Shown here: positions 25,851-36,652 of the stretch, piece by piece
Numbering within the stretch: the stretch's first letter is position 1
Layout of the letters: each line of letters starts with the position of its first letter
Assembly (NCBI GenBank): GCA_913056125.1
Contig: CAJXNC010000006.1
Location: forward strand, 62,001 to 126,000
DNA from: an uncultured Altererythrobacter sp.
Lineage (GTDB): Bacteria; Pseudomonadota; Alphaproteobacteria; Sphingomonadales; Sphingomonadaceae
Direction: 5' to 3'
Length of the DNA stretch: 64,000 bases
Translations under genes and position numbers: made by a program
The notes under the pieces: generated by a model
The model's database searches: none
What the model saw: only the letters and a program-made list of their open reading frames with translations
Told to the model about the DNA's origin: nothing

Positions 25851-26903
25851 ATGAGCGACATTGTCGAAGGCATCGGCACAGCCACGGAGGGTGGCCTGTT
25901 CGCCCGCGTCCTCGATCCCGGCTCCGGCGCCAAGGATCGGCATGAGGGCGACCCGGAGGAATGCCTCAATTGCGGAACCAGGCTGGTCGGTGCCTATTGC
26001 CATGCCTGCGGGCAGAGCGGCCATATCCACCGCACGATTGGCGGCTTCATGCACGACTTGCTGCATGGGGCGCTGCATTTCGAAGGCAAGATGTGGCGCA
26101 CGCTGCCCATGCTGGTGCTGCGACCCGGCAAGCTGACGCGCCGCTATATCGAGGGCGCGAGGGCGCGCTTCGTTTCGCCCATGGCGCTGTTCCTGTTCTC
26201 CGTCTTCCTGATGTTCGGCGTGTTCCAGGCGCTCGGGCTCAGTGCGCCGACCGATATCGGAAGCGACGAGGAGGAGCCGTCCGAATTTGTTGCCGGTACC
26301 GAAGACGGCACAGCCGACGAGGCCAACCTGCCAAACGACGAGACATTCGAAGGGTTACAGGCCGAGATCGCTCGAGACTTGGCGGATCCCGATCTGCAGG
26401 AGGTTCTCGAGCCCAGGGTCTTCAATCTGGAAGAGGACGGCAATGCCCGCATGACCGTGAGCCCCACAGGGGTCGGTTGGCTGGACGAAGGGCTGTTCAA
26501 GAAGTGGCGCGATAACCCGTCCCTGATGCTCTACAAATTGCAGGCCAATGCCTACAAATTCTCATGGCTGCTGATCCCGATCTCGCTTCCTTTCCTGTGG
26601 CTGCTCTTTGCCTGGAAGCGGCGCTTCAAGGTCTATGATCACGCGATCTTCGTGACCTATTCACTGAGCTTCATGACTCTGCTCTTCGTCACCATCTCGG
26701 TGCTCGATGCGGCCGGCATGACGGAAACCATCCTGATTCCTGCCTTCTTCCTCATCCCGCCGATCCACATCTACAAGCAGCTGCGCGGTGCCTATGAGCT
26801 GTCGCGTTTCTCCGCCTTCTGGCGGCTTCTGGTGCTTTCACTATTCATCTGGGTCGTCGCGCTGATCTTCCTGCAGGCCTTGCTACTGCTCGGCGCCTTC
26901 TGA
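25851..26903 (+). CDS. DUF3667 membrane protein with zinc ribbon
   Basis: A 350-residue protein. The N-terminal zinc ribbon ECLNCG-x10-CHACGQ (~36-58) and the HDLLHGALHFEGKMWRTLPMLVLRPG segment define DUF3667. Four to five membrane helices follow (~112-135 and ~230-345), with an acidic soluble loop (~135-205) between the first and second. Function unknown; the zinc ribbon would face the cytoplasm. Confidence 0.78.
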   Translation: MSDIVEGIGTATEGGLFARVLDPGSGAKDRHEGDPEECLNCGTRLVGAYCHACGQSGHIHRTIGGFMHDLLHGALHFEGKMWRTLPMLVLRPGKLTRRYIEGARARFVSPMALFLFSVFLMFGVFQALGLSAPTDIGSDEEEPSEFVAGTEDGTADEANLPNDETFEGLQAEIARDLADPDLQEVLEPRVFNLEEDGNARMTVSPTGVGWLDEGLFKKWRDNPSLMLYKLQANAYKFSWLLIPISLPFLWLLFAWKRRFKVYDHAIFVTYSLSFMTLLFVTISVLDAAGMTETILIPAFFLIPPIHIYKQLRGAYELSRFSAFWRLLVLSLFIWVVALIFLQALLLLGAF

Positions 26904-26912
26904 TCCCGCTAG

Positions 26913-27179
26913 TCAAAGATCGTCCAGCGTAGGATCGTCAGGACTGCTCCACCCATCACTGCCGCTGGCATCCATTCCATCGTCGAATGACTCCACTGCG
27001 GCCTCTTCCATCGCATCTTCGGCGTCGTCGAGATACTCAATCCCGTCATCAATAGAAGGCGGCGCAGCAACCTCGTCGGACGATTCGCCGAGCAGGTCGT
27101 CGGCAGCAGCCTCTTCCTGTGAATCAGTGCAGGCTGACAGAAGCACGACACCGCCAAGCACCAGGACAACCTTCTTCAT
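26913..27179 (-). CDS. Small acidic lipoprotein
   Basis: An 88-residue protein with signal KKVVLVLGGVVLLSAC (lipobox L-S-A-C). The mature 70 residues are almost entirely acidic and disordered-looking (runs of D, E, S, A), lacking hydrophobic core. It lies 9 bases after the membrane protein gene at 27,189 on the same strand. No family recognised. Confidence 0.6.
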   Translation of the reverse strand: MKKVVLVLGGVVLLSACTDSQEEAAADDLLGESSDEVAAPPSIDDGIEYLDDAEDAMEEAAVESFDDGMDASGSDGWSSPDDPTLDDL

Positions 27180-27188
27180 TTCACCCCC

Positions 27189-27962
27189 CTATTCGCGACA
27201 TTCCTCAACGGGCAGCGACAAGGACTGCGATTTCCAGAACAGCAATTCGTCCTGCCGTTCGAAGAAGCCGCTCAGCCAATCGACTTGCTTGGGCACGATT
27301 GCCGTTGCGGCGAGGACCTGTCCTTCGCTGCACGGTACGATCGCTTTGAAATAGCGCCGTTCGGTCTCACCGGATTCGATCTCTGTCGAAAGGCCGCCTT
27401 CAACCGCCGCCAGCATGGGCCACTGGTCGGTGCGGACGATGTTATACACGTCAAACTCGTTGCGCTCCCCGGCACGAAAGGCCTCGAGCAGCGTATTCAC
27501 ATCCTCGGCCGGACGGACGGGAAAGACCTGCCCGATCTCGAGGCGAAATGGCGCTTCGTTGTCCAATTCATATTTAACCGTACCGACATTCTCGAGCCGA
27601 ACCTCGGTCCTCACCAGCAGCGCATTGCCGCGCATCGGCCAGGCCTGAATGTCCGAATGGACGTTCAGCTTGGGAATCCCGCGCCGTTCAATGAAGTACC
27701 AGTATCCCGCGAGCACAAGTGCGACACAGGACAGGAAGGCAGCTAGGCCTTCGAGGCTGTGTCGGTCATAATCCTGCCCGGCGCGCAGCGCGTTCCAGAA
27801 TAGCAGCAATGCTGCCACGACCACCAGGCCCAAGCCCCAATAGCTGGGCCAGAACAGGACCAAGCCGACCGCGAAGAGCAAAAGAATTATCCAGACGACC
27901 CGTATCCGGCTCGCCAGAAAGCGCTCAATAAACTTGGCCTGTTCTTCTTTTTCCCCCGCCAT
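27189..27962 (-). CDS. Hypothetical membrane protein
   Basis: A 257-residue protein with three N-terminal membrane helices (~20-40, ~42-60, ~72-90) and a C-terminal periplasmic domain (~95-257) rich in beta-strand patterns, including RTEVRLENVGTVKYEL, a motif typical of small beta-sandwiches. A ribosome-binding site is not obvious. No family recognised; it is followed by an acidic lipoprotein gene with which it may share a transcript. Confidence 0.6.
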   Translation of the reverse strand: MAGEKEEQAKFIERFLASRIRVVWIILLLFAVGLVLFWPSYWGLGLVVVAALLLFWNALRAGQDYDRHSLEGLAAFLSCVALVLAGYWYFIERRGIPKLNVHSDIQAWPMRGNALLVRTEVRLENVGTVKYELDNEAPFRLEIGQVFPVRPAEDVNTLLEAFRAGERNEFDVYNIVRTDQWPMLAAVEGGLSTEIESGETERRYFKAIVPCSEGQVLAATAIVPKQVDWLSGFFERQDELLFWKSQSLSLPVEECRE

Positions 27963-28015
27963 GGGGAAGCTTGTACACTAGCTTGGCCTGCTTCCAAACA
28001 GACAAGGCTGGCTCA

Positions 28016-29962
<1,947 letters not shown>

Positions 29963-30190
29963 GCGCAGGAAGTCCTTTCAGGGACACAATGTAGGTGTGC
30001 CCGGGTGAATGGCAAGCTAATGCGCCGCCTAACCCCTCACACCTGACACACTGTCCAGGAGAAGGAATCGCCCCAGTGTTTCTTCGCGCGAGGAAATGGC
30101 TGAATTCCGCCGGTTTTCCAGCGCAGATATGACGAAAATGGGTGGCATGGTCATGCCTGCCCATGGCCGATCAACCGGCCTGTAGGACAA

Positions 30191-31402
30191 TCATTCGCGC
30201 GAACGGGCGAGGATCAACCTGTCATTGAGGTCCGCTCCCTGCTGCCCGGTGATCTGGAACAGGGCCTCGAACGCATCGCCATCGGCAATGTCGGCAAGCC
30301 CTTCCGGCAACTCCTCTTCGGTAACGATATCGCCGATTCCACGAAGGCCGGTGACGCGTTCGCTGGCGATCACCGTGACCAGCGCATCGCCGGGCGCACG
30401 ATATTGCGAAACATAAGCATAGTCGCGGTAGAAGGCTGGCGATGCCAGGCGGCGCGCTTCGTCGCTGGCCCAAAGCTGGCCGCTTTCGCGATCCTCGATC
30501 TCGTCATAGCTGTTGCCGATGCGCAGGCCACTGCCGGCAAAGGTCACTTCCTCGAGCAAGCCCATGCCCGAGAGCAGGCCGATATAGACGACATCGTTGT
30601 CGACCAGCATTTGCGAGGTCAGCTCGGAGGTGGCGATGATCTCCACCTGCTTGTCCTCCCCGGCAAGGATCGGGGCGATCCTCTCGAGCGCGAAGGCGGA
30701 CTGGAAGGGCAGGTAATTGAGACCGACATCCTCGGCAAATCCGTAACGCTCGGGCTCGGCCTCCTGCATGCGCAGCAGGTCTTCGGCGGAATCAACACGG
30801 AAATCGCGGATCAGCCGGCCCTCATCGGGCCGCACCGGGTCGATTTCGCCAAACAGGTAATAGTCGCCAAGCACGATCAGCACTGGCCGGTCGGAATCGA
30901 GCAGGGGATCCCAGATAGGATTGGCCCCGCGACCGTTGAGCCAAGTGAACAGGCCGAACATGATCGCCATGCCTGCGATTGCCGAGAGGATGGCGATGCT
31001 TGCCGGTTTGCCCGGTGCGAGCGCGGTTCTGGCCGCCGCCTCGGGATGGGCAATCTCCGGCGTGACAAGGCGCAGTGCATAGACACCCGCAGGAAGTTCA
31101 ATGATTGCGGCACCCTCTCCACCGGGATTCGCGACATAGTAATCGTCGATCTTCTTGCGCAGGCGATGGACATAGACGCGTACCGTCGCATCGTCGGCAT
31201 CGGTCTCGACCTGGCCGAAAACGCTCTCCGCAATCTCTGCCTGCGAGGCCGATTGTGCATTGGGTCCGCGCTCGGCGAGGAAATCGAACAATTCGCGCAA
31301 GCGACCGGACTGGCCGACAACGCCAGCCGCCCGAAGCCTTTCGACCTCGGCCAGAAAGCTGGCGTTACTATCCCTGTCCTGTCCCAATGAAGCTGTATCC
31401 AA
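30191..31402 (-). CDS. ToxR-like membrane-bound winged-helix regulator
   Basis: A protein of about 400 residues with a cytoplasmic OmpR/PhoB-type winged helix near the N terminus (RLRELFDFLAERGP..SVFGQV, then ATVRVYVHRLRKKIDDYY), one membrane helix (SIAILSAIAGMAIMFGLFTWL) and a C-terminal periplasmic domain (~210 residues) of unknown fold. That layout is ToxR-like: periplasmic sensing, direct DNA binding. The start is uncertain; I place it at TTG 31402 because operator-like repeats lie just beyond and no ATG exists, but the frame continues to a TTG at 31501. It is divergent from the TonB receptor, the likely target. Confidence 0.72.
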   Translation of the reverse strand: MDTASLGQDRDSNASFLAEVERLRAAGVVGQSGRLRELFDFLAERGPNAQSASQAEIAESVFGQVETDADDATVRVYVHRLRKKIDDYYVANPGGEGAAIIELPAGVYALRLVTPEIAHPEAAARTALAPGKPASIAILSAIAGMAIMFGLFTWLNGRGANPIWDPLLDSDRPVLIVLGDYYLFGEIDPVRPDEGRLIRDFRVDSAEDLLRMQEAEPERYGFAEDVGLNYLPFQSAFALERIAPILAGEDKQVEIIATSELTSQMLVDNDVVYIGLLSGMGLLEEVTFAGSGLRIGNSYDEIEDRESGQLWASDEARRLASPAFYRDYAYVSQYRAPGDALVTVIASERVTGLRGIGDIVTEEELPEGLADIADGDAFEALFQITGQQGADLNDRLILARSRE

Positions 31403-31436
31403 TTGTCGCAATTGGCGCTGTAACGCCCTTGTAACG
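31399..31436. promoter_or_regulatory. Candidate operator between ToxR-like regulator and TonB receptor
   Basis: CCAATTG-TCG-CAATTGG (31399-31415) is a perfect palindrome; next to it TGTAACG occurs at 31419 and 31430, a direct repeat with 11-base period (one helical turn), the arrangement OmpR-type winged helices usually bind. Confidence 0.5.
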
Positions 31437-31505
31437 AGCCGATTACCGTAAATTACCTGTTTTGACGAGGCCTGCCGATCCAGTTGGGTTTCCAGGATCA
31501 ATCAC

Positions 31506-33653
31506 ATGTCAGGTTACACCTTGTCCAGCACCTCAATTTTCCCGCTTTCCGTGTCTCCTCGCCGTGCCGCGCTCCTTGCCGGAACGGCGGCCCTCGCCTG
31601 CGCCATGTATGCTGCCCCCGCACTGGCGCAGGACGAGGGCGAAGGGGAGGCCGCGCTGGCCAGCTCCGATGTCGATGTCGATGAAAGCCAGAATATCGGG
31701 GTTGTCCGCGATACCGATACCGGCACCATCATCTACGTCTATGGTCGCGGCGAACGCCGCATCGGCGAGGCGCTGGCCGCCAGTGAAGGCGGCGTTGCCG
31801 GTGCCGACCTCGAAATCCGCCCACTGCTGCGGCCTGGCGAGATCCTCGAAGCCACGCCGGGCCTGATCGCCACCCAGCACTCTGGCGGCGGCAAGGCCAA
31901 CCAGTTCTTCCTGCGCGGCTTCAACCTCGATCACGGTACCGATTACGCCGTCTATATCGACGATATGCCGATGAACTTCCGTACGCATGGACACGGTCAA
32001 GGCTATCTCGACGTCAACGGGCTGATCCCCGAAGCCGTGCAGCGGGTCGATTATCGCAAGGGCCCCTATCGCGCCGATACGGGCGATTTCAGCCTGGTCG
32101 GATCGAGCTTCATCACCACCAAGGACACGGTCGAACCCTTCGCCACGGCGGAAATCGGCTCCTATGGCTATCGCCGTTTCGCTGCGGGCCTGTCCGTGCC
32201 GGTCGGCAGCGGAGACCTGCTCGCTATTGGACAGGTCAAGCTGAATGACGGGCCGTGGGAACTGGCCGAGGATTTCGAAGGCTATATGGGCCTTCTCAAA
32301 TACTCCACCCCGATCGGCGATGGCGATTTCCAGGTTTCGCTCAATATCTACGACGCAAGCTGGAACCCGACCGAGCAAATTCCCGAACGCGCTATCGGCA
32401 CACCGCTTTGCGAAGACCGCTATTGCTCGCTCGACACCACTCTGACGGGCTATACCGAGCGGCAGATCCTTACCGCCAATTACGAAAGCGATAACTGGCG
32501 GATCACCGGCTACGTCCAGCATTACGACTGGAGCCTGCTGTCCAACTTCACCTTCTTCCTTGAAGACCCGGTCAATGGCGACCAGTTGCGCCAGTACGAT
32601 TCGCTGTGGACCTATGGCGGACGTATCGAGCGCACCGACCAGATCACCGATCGCCTGTCGCTGCGCGTAGGCGCGGAAGGCCGGATCGACGATATCGACG
32701 AAGTCGGCCTCGATCACACGATTGCCGGCGCCATCGACTTCACCGTCGGCGCCTTTGCCGTGAACGAGCAATCGCTCGGCCTTTATGGCGAAGCGATCTG
32801 GGAGCCGGTCGACCGGCTGTTCGTCACTGCCGGCCTGCGCAATGACTGGTACGGCTTCGAAGCCGAAGGTCTGCGCGGCGCGGCAAGCTGGACGGGCGAT
32901 GTCAGCGACAGCCTGCTCGCGCCCAAGATCGGCGTGAATTACGAAGTGACCGACGGCATCGCGCTCTACGCCAATTACGGCGAGGGCTTCCATTCCAACG
33001 ATGCGCGCGGCGTGACCAATCCGACTGACCCCGCGCCCGGCCTGGTCAAGGGCGATTTCGAGGAAGTCGGCGTACGCCTCGAGCGCGGCGGCCTGATCTT
33101 CACCGGCGTTTACTGGTGGAGCAGCATCGATAGCGAGCTAATCTATGTCGGCGATGCAGGCGCGGTTGAACCTTCCGACCCCAGTACCCGCCACGGCTAT
33201 GAACTGACAGCCTTCTGGAAACCCAATAACTGGCTGGCAGTCGATGCCGTCTGGACTGGCTCGACCGCGCATATCGTCGGCTTGCCAGACGGGCAGAACT
33301 ATGTCCCCGGCGCGCTCGACAGTGCAGGCGAGCTGGGTGTCTCGGCTGCTTTCAAGGAATGGAACGCCGCAGCACGTGTGCGCTATCTCGGCCCGCACGC
33401 GCTGATCGAGGACAATTCGCAGCGCGGATCGGCCACCACCCTGGTCAATCTCCGCGCCGCGTGGACGCCGAGCAATTTCCACGGCCTCGAAATCTATGGC
33501 GAATTGCTCAACGCGCTCGACAGCGAAGGTGACGATATCGATTACTTCTACGCCACGCGCTTCCCCGGCGAGCCGGCCGAGGGCGTCGAAGGCCGCAACA
33601 GCCGCATCGTCGAACCGCGGCAGGTGCGTGTGGGTGTGACCAAGCGCTTCTAG
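31506..33653 (+). CDS. TonB-dependent outer-membrane receptor
   Basis: A 715-residue protein with a signal region (RRAALLAGTAALACAMYAAPALAQ), a plug (~85-200; GEILEATPGLIATQHSGGGKANQFFLRGFNLDHGTD and the G-x-x-R-x-D-Y-R-K-G-P-Y region) and a 22-strand-type barrel ending VGVTKRF with terminal Phe. It should import an unknown ligand using TonB energy. The His-rich plug loop FRTHGHGQGYLD is notable and could point to a metal. Expression is probably controlled by the divergent ToxR-like regulator. No ExbB/TonB gene is nearby. Confidence 0.9.
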   Translation: MSGYTLSSTSIFPLSVSPRRAALLAGTAALACAMYAAPALAQDEGEGEAALASSDVDVDESQNIGVVRDTDTGTIIYVYGRGERRIGEALAASEGGVAGADLEIRPLLRPGEILEATPGLIATQHSGGGKANQFFLRGFNLDHGTDYAVYIDDMPMNFRTHGHGQGYLDVNGLIPEAVQRVDYRKGPYRADTGDFSLVGSSFITTKDTVEPFATAEIGSYGYRRFAAGLSVPVGSGDLLAIGQVKLNDGPWELAEDFEGYMGLLKYSTPIGDGDFQVSLNIYDASWNPTEQIPERAIGTPLCEDRYCSLDTTLTGYTERQILTANYESDNWRITGYVQHYDWSLLSNFTFFLEDPVNGDQLRQYDSLWTYGGRIERTDQITDRLSLRVGAEGRIDDIDEVGLDHTIAGAIDFTVGAFAVNEQSLGLYGEAIWEPVDRLFVTAGLRNDWYGFEAEGLRGAASWTGDVSDSLLAPKIGVNYEVTDGIALYANYGEGFHSNDARGVTNPTDPAPGLVKGDFEEVGVRLERGGLIFTGVYWWSSIDSELIYVGDAGAVEPSDPSTRHGYELTAFWKPNNWLAVDAVWTGSTAHIVGLPDGQNYVPGALDSAGELGVSAAFKEWNAAARVRYLGPHALIEDNSQRGSATTLVNLRAAWTPSNFHGLEIYGELLNALDSEGDDIDYFYATRFPGEPAEGVEGRNSRIVEPRQVRVGVTKRF

Positions 33654-33706
33654 CACACAAACAAGCTTGCGGACGGTGGCGCAATCGCGAGCGCCACCGG
33701 ATCGAG

Positions 33707-33745
33707 GGCCCGGCTGGCACGCATGGCGTCAGTCGGGCCTTTCTC
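33707..33745 (+). terminator. Terminator region after the TonB receptor
   Basis: GGCCCG (33707) pairs with CGGGCC (33734), followed by TTTCTCGTT. A second 8-bp hairpin (GGTGGCGC/GCGCCACC, 33675-33698) lies just before it. Confidence 0.6.
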
Positions 33746-33765
33746 GTTGTGGCGAGAGCGTCCGC

Positions 33766-33833
33766 GTCAAGGTTCCTTGACATTTGCGCGAATCGTGTCT
33801 AGGTTCCTTGACATATTTTCAAGGGAGCTTGAC
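33766..33833 (+). promoter_or_regulatory. Triple dyad operator with promoter of the 33,836 operon
   Basis: Three 16-base dyads of consensus GTCAAGG-NN-CCTTGAC: 33766-33781 (perfect), 33797-33812 (one mismatch) and 33818-33833 (two mismatches). TTGACA (33777) with a 17-base spacer and TAGGTT (33800) forms a promoter that the first two dyads cover. Autoregulation by the XRE protein encoded at 34,432 is the likely reading. Confidence 0.7.
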
Positions 33834-33835
33834 CA

Positions 33836-34435
33836 ATGTCCGCATCCGCCGAAAGCGAAAACCCGCCCCGCCCATGGATCTGGGCGACGCTGTTCGTGAC
33901 CAATATGGCGCTGATCGCGGCAGCGGATATCTTCGACGTGATCGAGCAGCCCGTGCCACTGATCCTTATCATGCTCAACATGTGCCTGCTCGCGCCCATG
34001 ATTGCAGCAGCCCGCCAAAGGCAGGAGCAGATCGGCGCGATGAGCCCGGCGCTGCGCATTTACAATAACCGCGCCCTCGCCTGCATGTTCATCTACATGG
34101 TGGCGATGATTGCGGGCGGGAATCTCTACCATGTGGTCGGGGAAGGATCGCCGCTTCTCTGGCCAATCGCCATTGTGCCGGTCCTGCCGCTGCTCGGCAT
34201 GATCTGGACCATGTATCGCTATTACCAGGATGAGCAGGACGAATTCCTGCGCCATCGCGCGGTGACCGGCGCGCTGGTCGGGCTGGTATTGGTCCTCGTG
34301 ACCGGGACCGTATGGGGCTTCTTTGAGATGTACGGCCTGGTGCCGCACATCTGGAACTGGTGGGTCTTCCCCGTCTGGGCGATCGGCCTTGGCCTTACCA
34401 CTTGCCTAAAGCAGCGTGACGGGTCGGCGGAATGA
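33836..34435 (+). CDS. Hypothetical four-helix membrane protein
   Basis: A 199-residue inner-membrane protein with about five hydrophobic stretches (~15-35, ~42-58, ~80-100, ~108-128, ~145-165, ~175-190). The N-terminal segment has WIWATLFVTNMALIAAADIF. It is the first gene of the operon and overlaps the XRE regulator by four bases, a layout common for small membrane protein/HTH pairs of unknown function. No family recognised with confidence. Confidence 0.65.
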   Translation: MSASAESENPPRPWIWATLFVTNMALIAAADIFDVIEQPVPLILIMLNMCLLAPMIAAARQRQEQIGAMSPALRIYNNRALACMFIYMVAMIAGGNLYHVVGEGSPLLWPIAIVPVLPLLGMIWTMYRYYQDEQDEFLRHRAVTGALVGLVLVLVTGTVWGFFEMYGLVPHIWNWWVFPVWAIGLGLTTCLKQRDGSAE

Positions 34436-34623
34436 AGAACCGCCTCAAGGTCCTTCGTGCAGAGCGCGACTGGAGCCAGCAGGATTTGGCGGACCGGGTC
34501 GGCGTAAGTCGACAGAGCGTCAACGCCATCGAGACCGGCAAATACGATCCCTCACTCCCGCTTGCCTTTACCTTCGCCGACATATTCGAAATGCCGATCG
34601 AGGAGATCTTCCTGCGCGAGTGA
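34432..34623 (+). CDS. XRE-family transcriptional regulator (YozG-like, 63 residues)
   Basis: A single-domain Cro/C1 helix-turn-helix protein. The HTH is clear (RAERDWSQQDLADRVGVSRQSVNAIETGKYDPSLPLA), followed by the short IFEMPIEEIFLRE end typical of the YozG-like group. It overlaps the membrane protein gene upstream (ATGA) and the three matching dyads before that gene are its probable sites. Repressor function is inferred. Confidence 0.88.
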   Translation: MKNRLKVLRAERDWSQQDLADRVGVSRQSVNAIETGKYDPSLPLAFTFADIFEMPIEEIFLRE

Positions 34624-34672
34624 GGCGAAAGGGCATCTGGCCATTCCCCGTAATGCCATTACACATAGGTGG

Positions 34673-35806
34673 ATGTCTGATCATGCGATCCTGTTTACGC
34701 CCTTCACGCTGGGCGCGACCACCTTCCACAATCGCTGGGTCATGCCCGCCATGCAGCGCGGCATGTGCAAGGACGGCAGCCCCACGCCCGAACTCGCCGC
34801 CTATTATGCGCGGCGGGCGCAGGGCGGCACTGCACTGATGATCGGTGAGAGCGCGGCAGTCGACCACCCTTCCGCCACCGTCCAGCCGACCTCCGCCCAT
34901 ATCAACGCCGCCGCGCGCGATGGCTGGGCGCGCTGCGTGGACGAGGTGCGCGAGGCTGGCGGCGAGATGATGCTCCAGCTGTGGCACGAAGGGGCCATGC
35001 GCAGCGACGGCCAGGCGCTGAGCGCATCGGGCCTCGCCCATCCGGGCAAGGAAAGCGGCCGCGCCGCGACGCTGGATGAGCTGGCAGAAATCCGCGACGG
35101 CTTCGTCCGCTCTGCCGTGATCGCACAGGAGATCGGCGCCTGCGGGGTCGAGGTCCACGCCGCGCATGGCTATTTCCTCGACCAGTTCCTGTGGCACGGT
35201 TCGAACATCCGAGACGATGGCTATGGCGGTCCCGACATCACCCATCGCGCGCGCTTCCCGGCAGAGATCGTGGCGGCGATCCGCGCCGAATGCGGGCCGG
35301 ATTTCGTGATCTCACTGCGCTTCTCGCAATGGAAGGAAGTGGATTACGAGGCCAAGGTTGCGCCTTCGCCTGAGGATCTCGCCACCATGGCGCGCATGTT
35401 CCGCGACGCCGGCGTCGATGTGCTGCACGCCTCGACCCGCCGTTTCTGGGAGAGCGAATGGGAAGGCGATAACCGCAATCTTGCCGGATGGACCAAGGCC
35501 GGCGGAGACGGATTACCAGTCATCACCGTGGGATCGGTCGGCCTCGACACCGACGTGATGGACGTCTTCATGAAGAGCATCGATCCCAAGCCGCGCGTGG
35601 AAGTGGCGATAGACGACCTTGCCGCGCGCATGGCGGCAGGCGAATTCGACATGGTCGCAGTCGGCCGCGCGCTGATCGGCGATCCCGATTTCGTGAAGAA
35701 GGTCGCGGCCGGGGACTATGCCAGCATTCGCACCTTCAAGCGCGACGATCTGGGCAAGCTCGAATGGGACCTCTCGATTGTCGAGGAAGCTCATGCCAAT
35801 GCGTAA
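34673..35806 (+). CDS. Old Yellow Enzyme-family flavin oxidoreductase
   Basis: A 377-residue FMN-dependent NADH:flavin oxidoreductase/ene-reductase. TIM-barrel landmarks: N-terminal LFTPFTLGATTFHNRWVMPAM, the QLWHEGAM region, HAAHGYFLDQFL (active-site His-His/Tyr area), VISLRFSQWKE, and the FMN phosphate loop MVAVGRALIGDPDFV. No C-terminal Fe-S/FAD extension, so it is a short OYE acting on alpha,beta-unsaturated carbonyls. The start at 34673 (MSDHAILFTPFTLG) is family-typical; the open frame upstream covers the XRE gene. Confidence 0.88.
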   Translation: MSDHAILFTPFTLGATTFHNRWVMPAMQRGMCKDGSPTPELAAYYARRAQGGTALMIGESAAVDHPSATVQPTSAHINAAARDGWARCVDEVREAGGEMMLQLWHEGAMRSDGQALSASGLAHPGKESGRAATLDELAEIRDGFVRSAVIAQEIGACGVEVHAAHGYFLDQFLWHGSNIRDDGYGGPDITHRARFPAEIVAAIRAECGPDFVISLRFSQWKEVDYEAKVAPSPEDLATMARMFRDAGVDVLHASTRRFWESEWEGDNRNLAGWTKAGGDGLPVITVGSVGLDTDVMDVFMKSIDPKPRVEVAIDDLAARMAAGEFDMVAVGRALIGDPDFVKKVAAGDYASIRTFKRDDLGKLEWDLSIVEEAHANA

Positions 35807-35831
35807 CATTTCAGGCGCAGGGAACTGAACC

Positions 35832-36635
35832 ATGTTGCTGCCTGCCAGAAAGGTCGAAAAACCCTGGGGGCTCGACACGCTCCCTCCACCTTTCGCCACG
35901 CCCGATGGACAGCGCATTGGCGAAATCTGGTTCGAACCGCCACGGGAAATGCCCGACCTGCTGGTGAAATACCTTTTCACCAGCGAGAAGCTCTCGATCC
36001 AGTGTCACCCTTCCCATGCGCAAACCGAAGCCAAGGGTCTGGGGCGGCAGGGCAAGGAGGAATGCTGGCTGGTCGTCGATGCGGAGCCCGGCGCCACCCT
36101 GGGCATCGGCTTCACGGGCGCAATCGACGCCGAGACCATGCGCGCCGCCGCACTCGACGGATCGATCGAGCAGATGCTGACCTGGCACGAGGTCGAGGCG
36201 GGGGACTTCTTCTACCTCCCTGCCAACACTGTGCATGCCATCGGCCCGGGCTGCTCCATCATCGAGATCCAGCAAAATTCGGACATCACCTATCGCCTGT
36301 TCGATTATGGAAGACCGCGCGAACTGCACCTGGAAGAAGCGTTGGAGGTGGCCGATGGCTCACCCTACCCCGCCAAACTGCATCGCAAGATTCCGGCCGG
36401 GAAAAGTGTGACGCTGGTCGACGGGCCCTATTTCACGCTCGACCGCGTGGTCGGTCGCGCCAGCGAGGACATTGCCACGCGCTATTACGGACAATTGCTG
36501 GTCATCCCGCGCAGGGGCGACGTACTGGTTGAGGGCGAGCCCGTCTGGCCCGGCCAGTGCGCGCTGGCGGATTCGCTTGGCGAAGTAACATTCTCGAAAG
36601 ATGGAGAAGCGCTGATCGCCCAGCCGCTCGGCTGA
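35832..36635 (+). CDS. manA: Mannose-6-phosphate isomerase, class I type
   Basis: A 267-residue cupin enzyme interconverting mannose-6-P and fructose-6-P, feeding GDP-mannose for polysaccharides. Zinc ligands are visible as SIQCHPSHAQTE (Gln-x-His, Glu) and the late His in PANTVHAIG, with IEIQQNSDITYRLFDYGR as the phosphate/Arg region. The protein is shorter than enteric ManA (~390), lacking the helical insert, as in other alphaproteobacterial forms. Confidence 0.85.
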   Translation: MLLPARKVEKPWGLDTLPPPFATPDGQRIGEIWFEPPREMPDLLVKYLFTSEKLSIQCHPSHAQTEAKGLGRQGKEECWLVVDAEPGATLGIGFTGAIDAETMRAAALDGSIEQMLTWHEVEAGDFFYLPANTVHAIGPGCSIIEIQQNSDITYRLFDYGRPRELHLEEALEVADGSPYPAKLHRKIPAGKSVTLVDGPYFTLDRVVGRASEDIATRYYGQLLVIPRRGDVLVEGEPVWPGQCALADSLGEVTFSKDGEALIAQPLG

Positions 36636-36652
36636 GGAGCAGTCGCGACCGC

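Noticed and set aside
24486-26078. 530-residue minus-strand frame across rpoZ and the ParA gene
   Set aside because: It covers two well-supported genes on the other strand and has no recognisable domain.
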